NCBI GenBank assembly: GCA_016871675.1
Contig: VHCN01000006.1
Coordinates: forward strand, 1-64,000
Direction of reading: 5' to 3'
From: Verrucomicrobiota bacterium
GTDB lineage: Bacteria; Verrucomicrobiota; Verrucomicrobiia; Limisphaerales; VHCN01
Length of the DNA: 64,000 bases
Part shown: one piece after another, positions 46,558 to 55,415 of the stretch
Numbering within the stretch: the first letter of the stretch is position 1
Layout: each line of letters opens with the position of its first letter
Notes under the pieces: generated by a model
The model's input: the letters and a program-made list of their open reading frames with translations, nothing else
What the model was told of the DNA's origin: nothing
Database searches by the model: none
Program-made: the position numbers and the translations under genes

Positions 46558-47787
46558 TCAGAGCTCGTTCCAGTTCGTGGCGACGTAGCCGCTGGAGGGG
46601 CCGGTATTTCCAAGCACTTCGTCGTAGTGGAAATTGAAGTGGCCGTTCATGTCCGCGGTCGAGACGATGGCGGCGCCCGCGTAATCGACCGTGTTGTTGC
46701 CGCCGCCACCGCAACTAAAACTCGCATAAGGCGCGTAGAGCATGCCCTTGAAAGCCGCATTCCCCGACAGGCTGAACGACGTGAAGTTGCTCGTGCCGTA
46801 GATGAGCAGGTTCAGCGAGGTGGAACTGGCGTGACGGTTGATCTGCGTATTGCCCGCCGCTGACAGGGTCGTGCCGTTCATGTAAATGGTGAGTTTCGCG
46901 CCCGGTTCGAGCGTAATGCCCCCGGTGATGTTGCCGTTTACGAGGACGGTCGCGACGACGTTTGTGCGGACAGTGAGGGTCGAACTGAAGCCCAGCGAGG
47001 TGTAGTTGCCGCTGGTCGTAATGATGTTGTTACCCGGGACGGGAAGCGAACCGGCAAGCCCCGCCGGGACGGTGACGTCAGGGATCGAGATGCTCAGGTT
47101 GCTGCTGAGCGACCCCGCCTGGAAGCCGGTGCCCGCGTAGGTCAGGTCGCCCACGCGCCCGTTTGGGCCGGTGCTCGCACTGCCGCTGGAACTGATGAGG
47201 ACGGATCCGTAGATGTTGCAGTTCTGCACCGTCACCGTTCCCATCACCGAGCCAACGGAGCCGTTGGCTTTTCGCGTGCCCGCGCTCCAGTTGATGTTCG
47301 TGCCAAGCGAGTCATAGCTGTCGATTGTCACGTTGTTGCCGGAAAAGCCGACGCTGCCCTTGGCCACCAAGCCGCGGCTGAATAGCGGACCGCCGGTTGT
47401 TGTGACCCGCACGACGCGTGAGATTTCACCCGTGCTCGTCGGGATTTTCAGATAACCTTGAGAATAGATCACCGGCGGGCTCACGTTCGAGATGGAGACG
47501 ACATACCGGCCCATCCCAAAGCTGCGTGACTTGGTGTAGGCGTTGCTCGTGAGAACCCAGCCGTTGGCCGAGAGATTGGAACCACCGTGGTAGAGTTGAG
47601 TGAACGCCTCCTCGACACCCGCCTCCATGACCGGCACGATCGAGTGCCACTGCTGCGAACGAGTCACTGCCCGGTTCTGCGCGCTGGTCAGGTCGAGGTA
47701 GCTGAGGATCGTCAGCCCGATGATGGCCGAAAGGATGAGGGTGACGACGAGCGCGCTGCCGCGGGAGTGGTGGGAGCGGAGGTTCAT
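46558..47787 (-). CDS. PilX-like minor pilin with beta-rich C-terminal domain (copy 2)
   Basis: A 409-residue protein. The N-terminus GSALVVTLILSAIIGLTILSYL is a PilX-type transmembrane segment. A helical stalk follows (to about 60), then a Ser/Gly/Asn/Thr-rich beta region with repeated short motifs (about 130-400). This is the kind of DUF7305-like domain found in pilus-tip or surface proteins. It is the third gene of the second V-W-X minor-pilin module. It starts 6 bases after the PilW-like stop and converges on pyrB, 17 bases apart. Confidence 0.7.
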   Translation of the reverse strand: MNLRSHHSRGSALVVTLILSAIIGLTILSYLDLTSAQNRAVTRSQQWHSIVPVMEAGVEEAFTQLYHGGSNLSANGWVLTSNAYTKSRSFGMGRYVVSISNVSPPVIYSQGYLKIPTSTGEISRVVRVTTTGGPLFSRGLVAKGSVGFSGNNVTIDSYDSLGTNINWSAGTRKANGSVGSVMGTVTVQNCNIYGSVLISSSGSASTGPNGRVGDLTYAGTGFQAGSLSSNLSISIPDVTVPAGLAGSLPVPGNNIITTSGNYTSLGFSSTLTVRTNVVATVLVNGNITGGITLEPGAKLTIYMNGTTLSAAGNTQINRHASSTSLNLLIYGTSNFTSFSLSGNAAFKGMLYAPYASFSCGGGGNNTVDYAGAAIVSTADMNGHFNFHYDEVLGNTGPSSGYVATNWNEL

Positions 47788-47793
47788 GACGCG

Positions 47794-48366
47794 TCATTGT
47801 TGCTTGCGGATGACGATCTTGGCGGATTGCACGCTCTCCGTGTTGACCTCGCTGCCGAGGATGGTGCGGGTGCACGTCCAGCTCACGCGGATGAGCTTGG
47901 CATTCGTGGCGACGCTCGTGGGAAACTGGTCGAACGAGTTGGAGACGGTGTTGCGGTCAAACATGTCGAAACGTAGCGTGGAGCATTCCTTGAGCAGGGT
48001 CTCGACTTCGGTCCCGAGATAGCGCACGAGCTGCTTGGCGATAGGGTCGTAGGAGTAGATCAAGTTGGTCGTGCCGCCGTTGATGCTCATGACGAGCCTG
48101 TTGGTCGTGTAGTAGTCGAGCCTGTCAGCCTGGCGGATCTCGAGCGACATGCGGTCGAGCGCCTTGCGGCTGTATTGGTCGAGGTCCACGTAGTTGGTGA
48201 TCGCCGCAAAGGCGCGCGCGCCGTAGAGGGTGAGGGTCATCACCGCGGACATCGCAATCAGGAAGATCGTCACGGCGATCATCATCTCCACAAGCGTCAT
48301 GCCGGTGGCTTGCCGGCGCCGCGCACGGACGCGGGCGCGGCTAGTAGATGTAATTCTGCATTCCAT
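47794..48366 (-). CDS. PilW-like prepilin (copy 2)
   Basis: A 190-residue prepilin. The class III signal GMTLVEMMIAVTIFLIAMSAV spans about residues 22-42, with Glu+5 preceded by a basic leader, and is followed by a helix and a beta-rich C-terminal part. The downstream segment DQYSRKALDRMSLEIRQADR parallels RTFSSLQAEVRSATTLKIGN of the protein at 51515, making the two likely paralogues. The start overlaps the 3' end of the upstream PilV-like gene by 26 bases. Confidence 0.75.
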   Translation of the reverse strand: MECRITSTSRARVRARRRQATGMTLVEMMIAVTIFLIAMSAVMTLTLYGARAFAAITNYVDLDQYSRKALDRMSLEIRQADRLDYYTTNRLVMSINGGTTNLIYSYDPIAKQLVRYLGTEVETLLKECSTLRFDMFDRNTVSNSFDQFPTSVATNAKLIRVSWTCTRTILGSEVNTESVQSAKIVIRKQQ

Positions 48367-48865
48367 ATTGCGACACCATGGTGCTCATCGAGCGGGTTCG
48401 CGGCACGCTGCCGTTGGTCCAGTTGAGCGTGACGGTCACCACCCGGAGGTCGTTGCTGTAGGACTCGGTGATGGATGGGACCACCACCGACAGCGTCCCG
48501 TAGAAATTGATGCCCGCCTGATTCGTCGTGAACGAACTGCTGGATGAGGAGGTCGGGAAGAACGGCTCGATGAACGAGGATGGGATGTAGGATGTGCTCG
48601 ACCCGAAGGAGGTCACCTGTGTCCACGTGTAAAGGCGCATCTCCTCCATGCGGTCGGTCATGATCTGCGTGGCGCGCAGGTTTTCACGCGCCATGCTGAT
48701 GATCCCGAACCCCATCGTGATGCCCGTGTAGAGCGAGACGAACATCACCCCAATCACAGAAATGCTAAGCAACACCTCGGGCAGGGTGAAAGCACCAATC
48801 CGGCGGAAGAGGCTCGGAGTCCGCGCCGGGTTGCCCAGCCTATCGATTCTCTGCGTCGTCTTCAC
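48341..48865 (-). CDS. PilV-like prepilin (copy 2)
   Basis: A 174-residue prepilin starting at GTG 48865. The signal AFTLPEVLLSISVIGVMFVSLY (about residues 24-45) has Pro at the position normally held by a hydrophobic residue before Glu+5. The conserved helix ATQIMTDRMEEMRLYTW parallels ALAIQRMEQVRSAKWD in the protein at 52129. A serine-rich loop (SSSSSS) lies near residue 108. It is the first gene of the second module. A longer ATG start at 48955 would add an unconserved segment. Confidence 0.7.
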   Translation of the reverse strand: MKTTQRIDRLGNPARTPSLFRRIGAFTLPEVLLSISVIGVMFVSLYTGITMGFGIISMARENLRATQIMTDRMEEMRLYTWTQVTSFGSSTSYIPSSFIEPFFPTSSSSSSFTTNQAGINFYGTLSVVVPSITESYSNDLRVVTVTLNWTNGSVPRTRSMSTMVSQYGMQNYIY

Positions 48866-49083
48866 TGGATTTGCCTGTGTTTGCTGCTGCCATTGCGATC
48901 CGACCAACCCCTGCTGCCTGGTGGCGTCGCATTCCCCATGCCAACGCCAGCGCACATCGGCGTCGCGCCAACGTGGATGGAAACTGGCCCGATTCCTTGA
49001 GTTGACTCAACGGACGAAAAAGAAGCGTGACTTTGGACGAGCGAGGCACGCCCCCGACGCCCAGCCACGGAGGTGTCGCGCCT

Positions 49084-49776
49084 TCAGATCTTGTCCGAAA
49101 TGGGCGCGATGTCGAGTTTGCCGTTCTCCGCGACCTTGAAAGTCAGGAGGATACTGTTCAAGGCGCTTCGCGCTTCCTCGATGGAAGCGTCGTCACCGCT
49201 GGCTTGGAATTCCACCAACCCGGTGAGCGCCGGCAGGAACACGAAGCGGTGACGCGGGCCGACACCGGTCACTCCGGGCAGATTGAGGTCGAAGCCCGGA
49301 CCCGCCACACCCGATGCCGTGGCAGTGAACTGCTCGGTCACCTTCGCGTTCGGGTGCCGCTGGAGGATGATTGGCAGGCACGACTCGGGTTTCAGTTCAC
49401 GTTTCGTGGCGGGCGATGCGGCCTGGCCCTGAGCCGTCTGTGGCGGCGAGTAGAACTGCACGGCGACGGTTGCACGCCCTTCCTGCGCCGTGAAGGTCAC
49501 GCGCCACCGTTGCAGGTCGGTGTGCACCTCGTAGCCACGGGGAATGAGGAACGCAGCCCGATTGGTGCCGAGGGTGACATACGCGCGCTGGATGGGTCCA
49601 AAGGCCTCCGGGCCTTCGCGAACGGCCTTGAGGGAGAACGCCGGGAGCGCGTTTGTCGCGGCCGGTCTCGCTGGAGCGTCCTGCGCGCGAAGCCACGAGG
49701 CACCCGAACCGAGCGTTGCCAGGACGAGGATGAAGCTGACCAGGAATTGGCGGTTAACCGGAGGAATTGGTGACAT
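49084..49776 (-). CDS. Exported unknown protein inside the pilin cluster
   Basis: A 230-residue protein with a signal peptide (residues 1-31, ending SWLRAQD). The mature part (35-230) is mixed alpha/beta with no cysteine pattern beyond one Cys, and I cannot place it in a family. It overlaps the PilX-like copy-1 gene by 23 bases and separates the two minor-pilin modules, suggesting a role in the same machinery. ATG 49776 was chosen because it precedes the signal peptide. Confidence 0.65.
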   Translation of the reverse strand: MSPIPPVNRQFLVSFILVLATLGSGASWLRAQDAPARPAATNALPAFSLKAVREGPEAFGPIQRAYVTLGTNRAAFLIPRGYEVHTDLQRWRVTFTAQEGRATVAVQFYSPPQTAQGQAASPATKRELKPESCLPIILQRHPNAKVTEQFTATASGVAGPGFDLNLPGVTGVGPRHRFVFLPALTGLVEFQASGDDASIEEARSALNSILLTFKVAENGKLDIAPISDKI

Positions 49777-51508
49777 TGGCGATGGGGTTGCCCCAACTCC
49801 CGCGGATGAGCGTCCGCAGGACAGGTGTGCCCGGTGGCAGTTTGGTCACATCGAGGAAGTTCTGGTCAAAGTTAAAGTCGCGCGTGGGCGCGTAATAGTA
49901 AACGCCCGGAGTCTGCCACGCGGCGGCGGCTTGCACGCTGTTGAAGAGGTTGATGATCGAGCCATTCAAGGTGAGCCGGACCGCGCCGTTGCCCCAGTCT
50001 TCCAGCAGCCGCGGCAGGTTCATCACCCCGCCGCTGAAGGGAGCCGAGCCGGTCGAGCCCGCCGAGTAGACGGTGCCGGTGAGGATGGCGGCGTTGACCG
50101 TGGTATTCGCCGCGTCTCGATTGAGGAAGGAGCCGCTGCTTTGTGAGTCATTCCATGCGGGCGAGAGGATCGTCAGAGCGTCGGACACCAGCGAGGCAGG
50201 CCGGGTGGCGGTGGTGTTGGTCGTGCCGAGGTGGGTGTCCACCGGGCAGTTGAAGTGACCGCGGACGTAGATGGGGTTGGGCGTGGCCACGGTCAGACCG
50301 CGCGTGGGAAGCGTCTGCCCATTGACCAGCCGGACACCATTCATCGTCCTGCTCGAGGTCGTTCGCATGTCGGCAATATAAAGGACACTCGGAGGTGTCC
50401 TCACTCCAAGCGTGGCGATGACCGCCGCGTTGGTTGCCGCCCACGTGCTCAGCCTGCCGACATCAATCTGCGTGGTGCGGACGGTCTTGTCTTCGCGCTG
50501 GTCGGTGAACGTCAGGTCGGTGCTGACGAAGTTCGTGACTTGCACCGACGGGATGGGTGTCGACAGCGAGCTGAAGGGCTGCTTCACGCTCGCGGTCACG
50601 GTGCTGTTGCTGATGAGGATGACCAGTTCGGCCTTGTTGTAGTAGCGCTGCTGCCCCATTGGGCTGGTCATCAGCTCGCTGGCAGGCGGGATGTTGATCA
50701 CCTCGCGCACGGCTGCGGCCGTGTTGTTCGTGCCGATGGGCAGGACGAGCGAAGAAACGTTCGTCGTTTTTCTGTCCTGGTAGGTGATTGAGCCCGTCAT
50801 CGCCGACAGACTGTAGCCACCCCAGCCTTGTTTCTGAATCACGCCAGTCGCGGTGACCACATCCTTAAAGAGCAGCGGGGCCGCGGAACCCGTGTAGACG
50901 TTCGCGTTGGCGTGCACGCGGCCGCGGACGGTGAACGGCGCCGCCCAGGTGAACTCAAGCAGGCTGTTGTAGAAGATCGCGAACTGGAATACGGGGATCG
51001 ATGCGAGCTGGATGTCCTGCTGCACCGCGTTCGTAAGGACGAACCTGCCACTGGTCTGCCTGGCGTTGGAGAGCACGCGGTAGGTCGAGGCAAACCCGCT
51101 CAACCCCGCATACTGCCCGGAGAGCGTGGTGTAAACCTGCGTCGCGGTGCGCTCGACATACGTCCGGTTGGTCCCGCCTTGTGCGTCGCTGAACGCGAAG
51201 TTGGTCCAATGCGCGGACTCCGATGGGGTGGGGATGTTGGTCCGGTAGACCACGAGGTTGTTGTAAACGGCCGACTCATTGCCTGCCTTGAAGTCCGTGA
51301 GCATGCGGGTGACGGCCTTCTCGGTCGCGGCTTCGGCCGCGGACAGCGTCACGCTCAACTGGTTGTTGCGCTCATTGAGCAGGGCGGTGCTGCTGGTCCA
51401 GTTCATCGACGCGCTCATCACGAGCAGCGCGATGCCGGCCAGGATCAACACCATGACCAGGGCGTAGCCCTTGGCCTTCCGGTTCGATGGGTTCGTGCGG
51501 GTTCGCAT
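49754..51508 (-). CDS. PilX-like minor pilin, long form (copy 1)
   Basis: A 584-residue protein. The N-terminal GYALVMVLILAGIALLVMSASM is a PilX-type membrane segment. A helical stalk (LLNERNNQLSVTLSAAEAATE) and a long Thr/Asn/Ser-rich beta region follow (about 130-560). It parallels the 409-residue protein at 46558 in layout but has a much longer and different C-terminal part. It is the third gene of the first module; its stop overlaps the start of the exported unknown protein. Confidence 0.7.
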   Translation of the reverse strand: MRTRTNPSNRKAKGYALVMVLILAGIALLVMSASMNWTSSTALLNERNNQLSVTLSAAEAATEKAVTRMLTDFKAGNESAVYNNLVVYRTNIPTPSESAHWTNFAFSDAQGGTNRTYVERTATQVYTTLSGQYAGLSGFASTYRVLSNARQTSGRFVLTNAVQQDIQLASIPVFQFAIFYNSLLEFTWAAPFTVRGRVHANANVYTGSAAPLLFKDVVTATGVIQKQGWGGYSLSAMTGSITYQDRKTTNVSSLVLPIGTNNTAAAVREVINIPPASELMTSPMGQQRYYNKAELVILISNSTVTASVKQPFSSLSTPIPSVQVTNFVSTDLTFTDQREDKTVRTTQIDVGRLSTWAATNAAVIATLGVRTPPSVLYIADMRTTSSRTMNGVRLVNGQTLPTRGLTVATPNPIYVRGHFNCPVDTHLGTTNTTATRPASLVSDALTILSPAWNDSQSSGSFLNRDAANTTVNAAILTGTVYSAGSTGSAPFSGGVMNLPRLLEDWGNGAVRLTLNGSIINLFNSVQAAAAWQTPGVYYYAPTRDFNFDQNFLDVTKLPPGTPVLRTLIRGSWGNPIANVTNSSG

Positions 51509-51514
51509 GATGCG

Positions 51515-52126
51515 TCAGAGGATTCGCCGGGCGATCTTCGCCTGTAGCTGGTAGTAGTCGAAAGCATTGCTCGGGCCAATCTTCGTAAACGGATACTGGA
51601 GCTGGTAAAACTGCAGGGTGATGTTGATGACACGGTTGTTCGCAGTCTCCGTCAGCACCGTGCCCTGGAAGTTCTCTGCCTTGAAGATGATCGAATTGGT
51701 CAGGTAGCGCGCGATGGTGATCGGCGTGGTCGCGCTGGATTGCACCCGCCGCAGTTCGCTCGAGTTCGTGTCGAAGTAGTATCGCGACCAAATGTTCGTC
51801 GCGGTCGTCCGGTAAATCTGCAGCGCCATACCCTGCTGGGCCGAGCCGTCGGCGACCTGCACAAAGTTGGTGGCCGTCCCATTGCCGATCTTGAGCGTCG
51901 TGGCCGACCGGACTTCGGCTTGCAAGGATGAGAATGTTCGCCGGGCCATGTCGTCTGCACCCAGCTTGCGGATCGTCCACTCATTGAGCCGCAGGCCCAT
52001 GATATGCGCGGCGATCACCGCGCCGATGACCACGGTGAAGATGCCCATCGAAATCATCATCTCCGTGAGCGTGAGCGCCCTCCGAGCCCGCCGGGCCTCC
52101 GCCGCCTTTGAAGGGGTCGTGCGCAT
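51515..52126 (-). CDS. PilW-like prepilin (copy 1)
   Basis: A 203-residue prepilin starting at ATG 52126. A basic leader (MRTTPSKAAEARRARRA) is followed by the class III signal LTLTEMMISMGIFTVVIGAV with Glu+5. The C-terminal beta-rich domain spans about 60-200. It starts 2 bases after the PilV-like stop and precedes the PilX-like gene by 6 bases, so the three are cotranscribed. A longer upstream in-frame start overlaps the previous gene and was not chosen. Confidence 0.75.
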   Translation of the reverse strand: MRTTPSKAAEARRARRALTLTEMMISMGIFTVVIGAVIAAHIMGLRLNEWTIRKLGADDMARRTFSSLQAEVRSATTLKIGNGTATNFVQVADGSAQQGMALQIYRTTATNIWSRYYFDTNSSELRRVQSSATTPITIARYLTNSIIFKAENFQGTVLTETANNRVINITLQFYQLQYPFTKIGPSNAFDYYQLQAKIARRIL

Positions 52127-52128
52127 GG

Positions 52129-52590
52129 CTAGTTGTCCGGCGCGCGATAGGTGACGAGCGTGTTCGTGAAGCGCCGCCCGGTCTGCGCGAACCGCCACAC
52201 GCAGGCCACCTGGATCATCTTCAGCCTGGGCGCCACGGCTGAAAGCGTGGTGATCGTCGTGAAATTCGTCGCGTAAACCACGTTGGTTCCGGCCACCGGC
52301 AGGTCCAAAATGGTGATTTGCACCGGGAAGTTGGTCGAAACGAGTTCATCCACGCCGGCCTCGGTGTCCCACTTCGCCGAGCGCACCTGTTCCATCCGCT
52401 GGATCGCCAGCGCCTGCGCCGCGTAAGAAAGCCCGGACCACTCCGCGCGCGAGGCCGACTGGGTATATCCGTAGATGACGCCGACGATCGTGATGGCCGC
52501 GAGCAGCACCGCCATGACTACTTCCACCAGGGTGAATCCGCTCGTTTCTCGAAGCGACCAGCCTGGGCGGGCATTGAGTTCGATCGTCAT
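52129..52590 (-). CDS. PilV/GspI-like prepilin (copy 1)
   Basis: A 153-residue prepilin starting at ATG 52590. The signal GFTLVEVVMAVLLAAITIVGVIY (about residues 18-40) has the GF cleavage site and Glu+5, followed by the helix SYAAQALAIQRMEQVRSAKWD. It is the first gene of the cluster, and a good promoter lies 54-81 bases upstream of its start. Minor pilins of this type prime pilus or pseudopilus assembly. Confidence 0.78.
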   Translation of the reverse strand: MTIELNARPGWSLRETSGFTLVEVVMAVLLAAITIVGVIYGYTQSASRAEWSGLSYAAQALAIQRMEQVRSAKWDTEAGVDELVSTNFPVQITILDLPVAGTNVVYATNFTTITTLSAVAPRLKMIQVACVWRFAQTGRRFTNTLVTYRAPDN

Positions 52591-52643
52591 GGAAGGCGAA
52601 ACACGGCCGGGCAACGGCGAACGCCCCGGCTACCGTTGCTGCG

Positions 52644-52671
52644 AATCTACGGAGTTGCCATGCCAAGTCAA
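52644..52671 (-). promoter_or_regulatory. Promoter-like element for the minor-pilin operon
   Basis: TTGACT (complement of 52666-52671), a 16-base spacer and TAGATT (complement of 52644-52649). The predicted start is about 47 bases upstream of the first prepilin ATG. Both boxes are strong for this GC-rich window. Confidence 0.6.
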
Positions 52672-52754
52672 TCCTCCTGCGTCCGCCGCGCCCCCGTCAC
52701 GGCGAGAAAGCCATTGGCTTCGAGTCACGTTTTGCCTACAAGTGCCGCGTCGCC

Positions 52755-53663
52755 TTGACCGAATTCTTCCAACAACTCATCAACGGCCTCGCACTCGGCT
52801 CCATCTACGCGCTCATCGCCCTGGGCTACACGATGGTCTATGGCGTCCTGCGCTTCATCAACTTCGCGCATGGCGACGTGTTCATGGTCGGCGCGTTTTT
52901 CGGTTTCTACCTCGCGCCGCGCGTCGGGCAGCTCTTTGCCCCGCCGTCCATTGCGGGCGCGCTCGTGGTGCTCGTGCTGGCGATGCTGCTCTGCGCGCTG
53001 CTCGGCATCATCATCGAACGCCTCGCCTACAAACCGCTGCGCGACAAACCCAGGCTCACCGTGCTCATCACCGCCATCGGCGTGTCGCTGCTCATCGAGT
53101 ATGTCGGCCAGCACAAGAAGGTCTTCGGCCCCTCGCCGCAGACGTTTCCCGAGCTCATCAAGCACGAGAACTTCAAGCTCGGTGGCGTGGTGTTGAGCAA
53201 CCTCGACCTCGTGGTGCTGCTCGTGACGGTCGCGTTGCTCGTCGCGCTTCAATTCATCGTGCACCGCACGCGCATCGGCACGGCCATGCGCGCCGTGTCG
53301 TTCAACGCCCCCGCCGCCCAGCTCATGGGGGTGAACCTCAACGTCGTCATCTCGTTCACGTTCGGCCTCGGCTCCGCGCTCGCCGCCGCGGGCGGGATTC
53401 TTTACGCGATGAAGTATCCCGCCATCGAGCCGCTCATGGGCATCATGCCCGGCTTGAAGGCCTTCACCGCCGCGGTGCTGGGCGGCATCGGCAACCTCCC
53501 CGGCGCGGCGCTCGGCGGCGTGGTCATCGGCGTCGTCGAGACCTTCGTCGGCGGCAGCAAGATCTCGCCGTTCCGCGACGCGATCGTGTTTGGCATCCTG
53601 ATTTTCATCCTGCTCTTCAAGCCCTCCGGCCTGCTCGGCAAGATGGAGGTGGAGAAAGTCTGA
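52755..53663 (+). CDS. livH: Branched-chain amino acid ABC transporter permease LivH
   Basis: A 302-residue polytopic inner-membrane permease with about eight helices. Family segments are FFQQLINGLALGSIYALIALGYTMVYGVLRFINFAHGD at the N-terminus, split by the conserved GYTMVYG turn, and AAVLGGIGNLPGAALGGVVIG near the C-terminus. The start is TTG 52755, the first in-frame start. It overlaps livM (TGATG) and forms a livHMGF operon. No periplasmic binding protein (livJ/K) precedes it. Confidence 0.93.
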   Translation: MTEFFQQLINGLALGSIYALIALGYTMVYGVLRFINFAHGDVFMVGAFFGFYLAPRVGQLFAPPSIAGALVVLVLAMLLCALLGIIIERLAYKPLRDKPRLTVLITAIGVSLLIEYVGQHKKVFGPSPQTFPELIKHENFKLGGVVLSNLDLVVLLVTVALLVALQFIVHRTRIGTAMRAVSFNAPAAQLMGVNLNVVISFTFGLGSALAAAGGILYAMKYPAIEPLMGIMPGLKAFTAAVLGGIGNLPGAALGGVVIGVVETFVGGSKISPFRDAIVFGILIFILLFKPSGLLGKMEVEKV

Positions 53664-54625
53664 TGAAAGAGAAACTCCTCCTCCTCGCCGCCCTCGTCGT
53701 GAGCCTGCTCGTCTCGCTCGTGTCCGACCGCATCAATCCCTACCACCTCGACATCCTCCTCGGCATCGGCATCAACATCACGCTCGCCGTCAGCCTCAAC
53801 CTCATCAACGGCTACACCGGCCAGTTCTCCATGGGCCACGCGGGCTTCATGGCGGTCGGCGCCTACATCGGCGCGTCGGTCACCACGTTCGCCGGGCCGA
53901 CCGTCCTCGCGTGGTTCGGCGGCGCGAAGGATTCCGTCGGCGTGCCCGCGCTCTTTCTCGCCGCGCTCGTCGCGGGCGGACTCGGCGCGGCGCTCGCGGG
54001 CCTGGTCGTCGGCGTGCCTTCACTGCGATTGCGCGGCGATTATCTCGCCATCGTCACGCTCGGCTTCGGGGAAATCATCCGCGTCATCCTGCAAAACATC
54101 CAGGCCGTCGGCGGGCCGACGGGCATGAAGGGCATCGCGCCCTACACGACGGTTTTCTGGACGTTCGCGTGGGCGGCGCTGACGGTTTATTGCGTGCTCG
54201 CGCTCGTGCACTCGACCTACGGACGCGGCTTCATCGCCGTGCACGACGACGAAATCGCCGCCGCCGCGATGGGCATCAACACCACGCGCTACAAAGTCGC
54301 GGCGTTCGTCATCGGCGCATTCTTCGCGGGAGTCGCGGGCGGGCTCTACGCGCACCTGAAGAGCTTTATCTCACCGGGCGGCTTCGACTTCATGAAGTCC
54401 TTCGACATCGTCGTGATGGTCATCCTCGGCGGCATGGGCAACACGCTCGGCGTCGTGCTCGCCGCGATCCTGCTCACCGTGCTGCCCGAGGTGCTGCGGC
54501 CCGTCGCCGAATACCGGATGATCCTCTACTCGCTGCTCATCATCATCATCATGCTCGTGCGGCCGCAGGGCTTGTTCACGTTCAAGTGGAAGCCGCGCCA
54601 CGCCACAACCACGCCGGGTGCCTGA
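53663..54625 (+). CDS. livM: Branched-chain amino acid ABC transporter permease LivM
   Basis: A 320-residue polytopic permease, partner of LivH. Family segments are AVSLNLINGYTGQFSMGHAG, VPSLRLRGDYLAIVTLGFGEI, and VVMVILGGMGNTLGVVLAAI. The C-terminus is a short cytoplasmic tail. It overlaps livH by one base and livG by 8 bases, so the operon is compact and coupled. Confidence 0.93.
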   Translation: MKEKLLLLAALVVSLLVSLVSDRINPYHLDILLGIGINITLAVSLNLINGYTGQFSMGHAGFMAVGAYIGASVTTFAGPTVLAWFGGAKDSVGVPALFLAALVAGGLGAALAGLVVGVPSLRLRGDYLAIVTLGFGEIIRVILQNIQAVGGPTGMKGIAPYTTVFWTFAWAALTVYCVLALVHSTYGRGFIAVHDDEIAAAAMGINTTRYKVAAFVIGAFFAGVAGGLYAHLKSFISPGGFDFMKSFDIVVMVILGGMGNTLGVVLAAILLTVLPEVLRPVAEYRMILYSLLIIIIMLVRPQGLFTFKWKPRHATTTPGA

Positions 54626-55415
54626 CGCCGATTCACAATCCGCGCTGCTCGAAGTCAGCCGCTGCACGATCCGATTCGGCGGACTCACCGCCGTGTCCGA
54701 GCTCGACCTGAGCATCGGCCCGCGCGAACTCATCGGCCTCATCGGCCCCAACGGCGCGGGCAAAACCACGGTCTTCAACCTCATCACCGGCGTCTATCAG
54801 CCCACGGCGGGCGACATCCGCTTCGAAGGCGCATCGGTCGCAGGTCGCAAACCGCACCAGATCACCGACCACGGCATCGCACGCACCTTCCAGAACATCC
54901 GGCTCTTCCCGTCGCTCAACGTCTTCGACAACGTGCGCGTCGCGTTCCACCTGCACCTCGTCAGCGGCATCGAGCATGCCCTGTGGCGCGGCGCGGCGTT
55001 CAAGCGCGAGGAGCGCGAGATCGAGTCGCGCGCGATGGAACTGCTCGACATCTTCGACCTCGGCAGATTCCGCGACGCGCCCGCGAAGAGCCTCCCCTAC
55101 GGCAGCCAGCGCCGGCTCGAAATCGTCCGCGCGCTGGCGACCAAGCCCAAGTTGCTCCTGCTCGACGAACCCGCCGCCGGCATGAACCCCACCGAAAAAG
55201 CCGAGCTCATGCGGCTGATTCGTTTTGTGAAGGACAAGTTCCAGCTCGCCGTGCTGCTCGTGGAACACGACATGAAAGTCGTGATGGGCATTTGCGAACG
55301 CATCGCCGTGCTCGACTACGGCGTCAAGATCGCCGAGGGCTCACCCACCGAAGTGCAGCGCAACCCGAAGGTGATCGAGGCATATTTGGGCGAGGACCAC
55401 CTCACGCCGGAATGA
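54618..55415 (+). CDS. livG: Branched-chain amino acid ABC transporter ATPase LivG
   Basis: A 265-residue ABC ATPase starting at GTG 54618. Walker A is GPNGAGKTTVFN, the Q-loop region RTFQNIRLFPSLNVFDNV, the signature reads LPYGSQRRLEIVRAL (variant of LSGGQ, as usual in LivG), Walker B LLLLDEPAAGMNP, and the switch His LLVEHDMKVVMGI. It pairs with LivF to energise LivHM. Confidence 0.94.
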   Translation: MPDADSQSALLEVSRCTIRFGGLTAVSELDLSIGPRELIGLIGPNGAGKTTVFNLITGVYQPTAGDIRFEGASVAGRKPHQITDHGIARTFQNIRLFPSLNVFDNVRVAFHLHLVSGIEHALWRGAAFKREEREIESRAMELLDIFDLGRFRDAPAKSLPYGSQRRLEIVRALATKPKLLLLDEPAAGMNPTEKAELMRLIRFVKDKFQLAVLLVEHDMKVVMGICERIAVLDYGVKIAEGSPTEVQRNPKVIEAYLGEDHLTPE

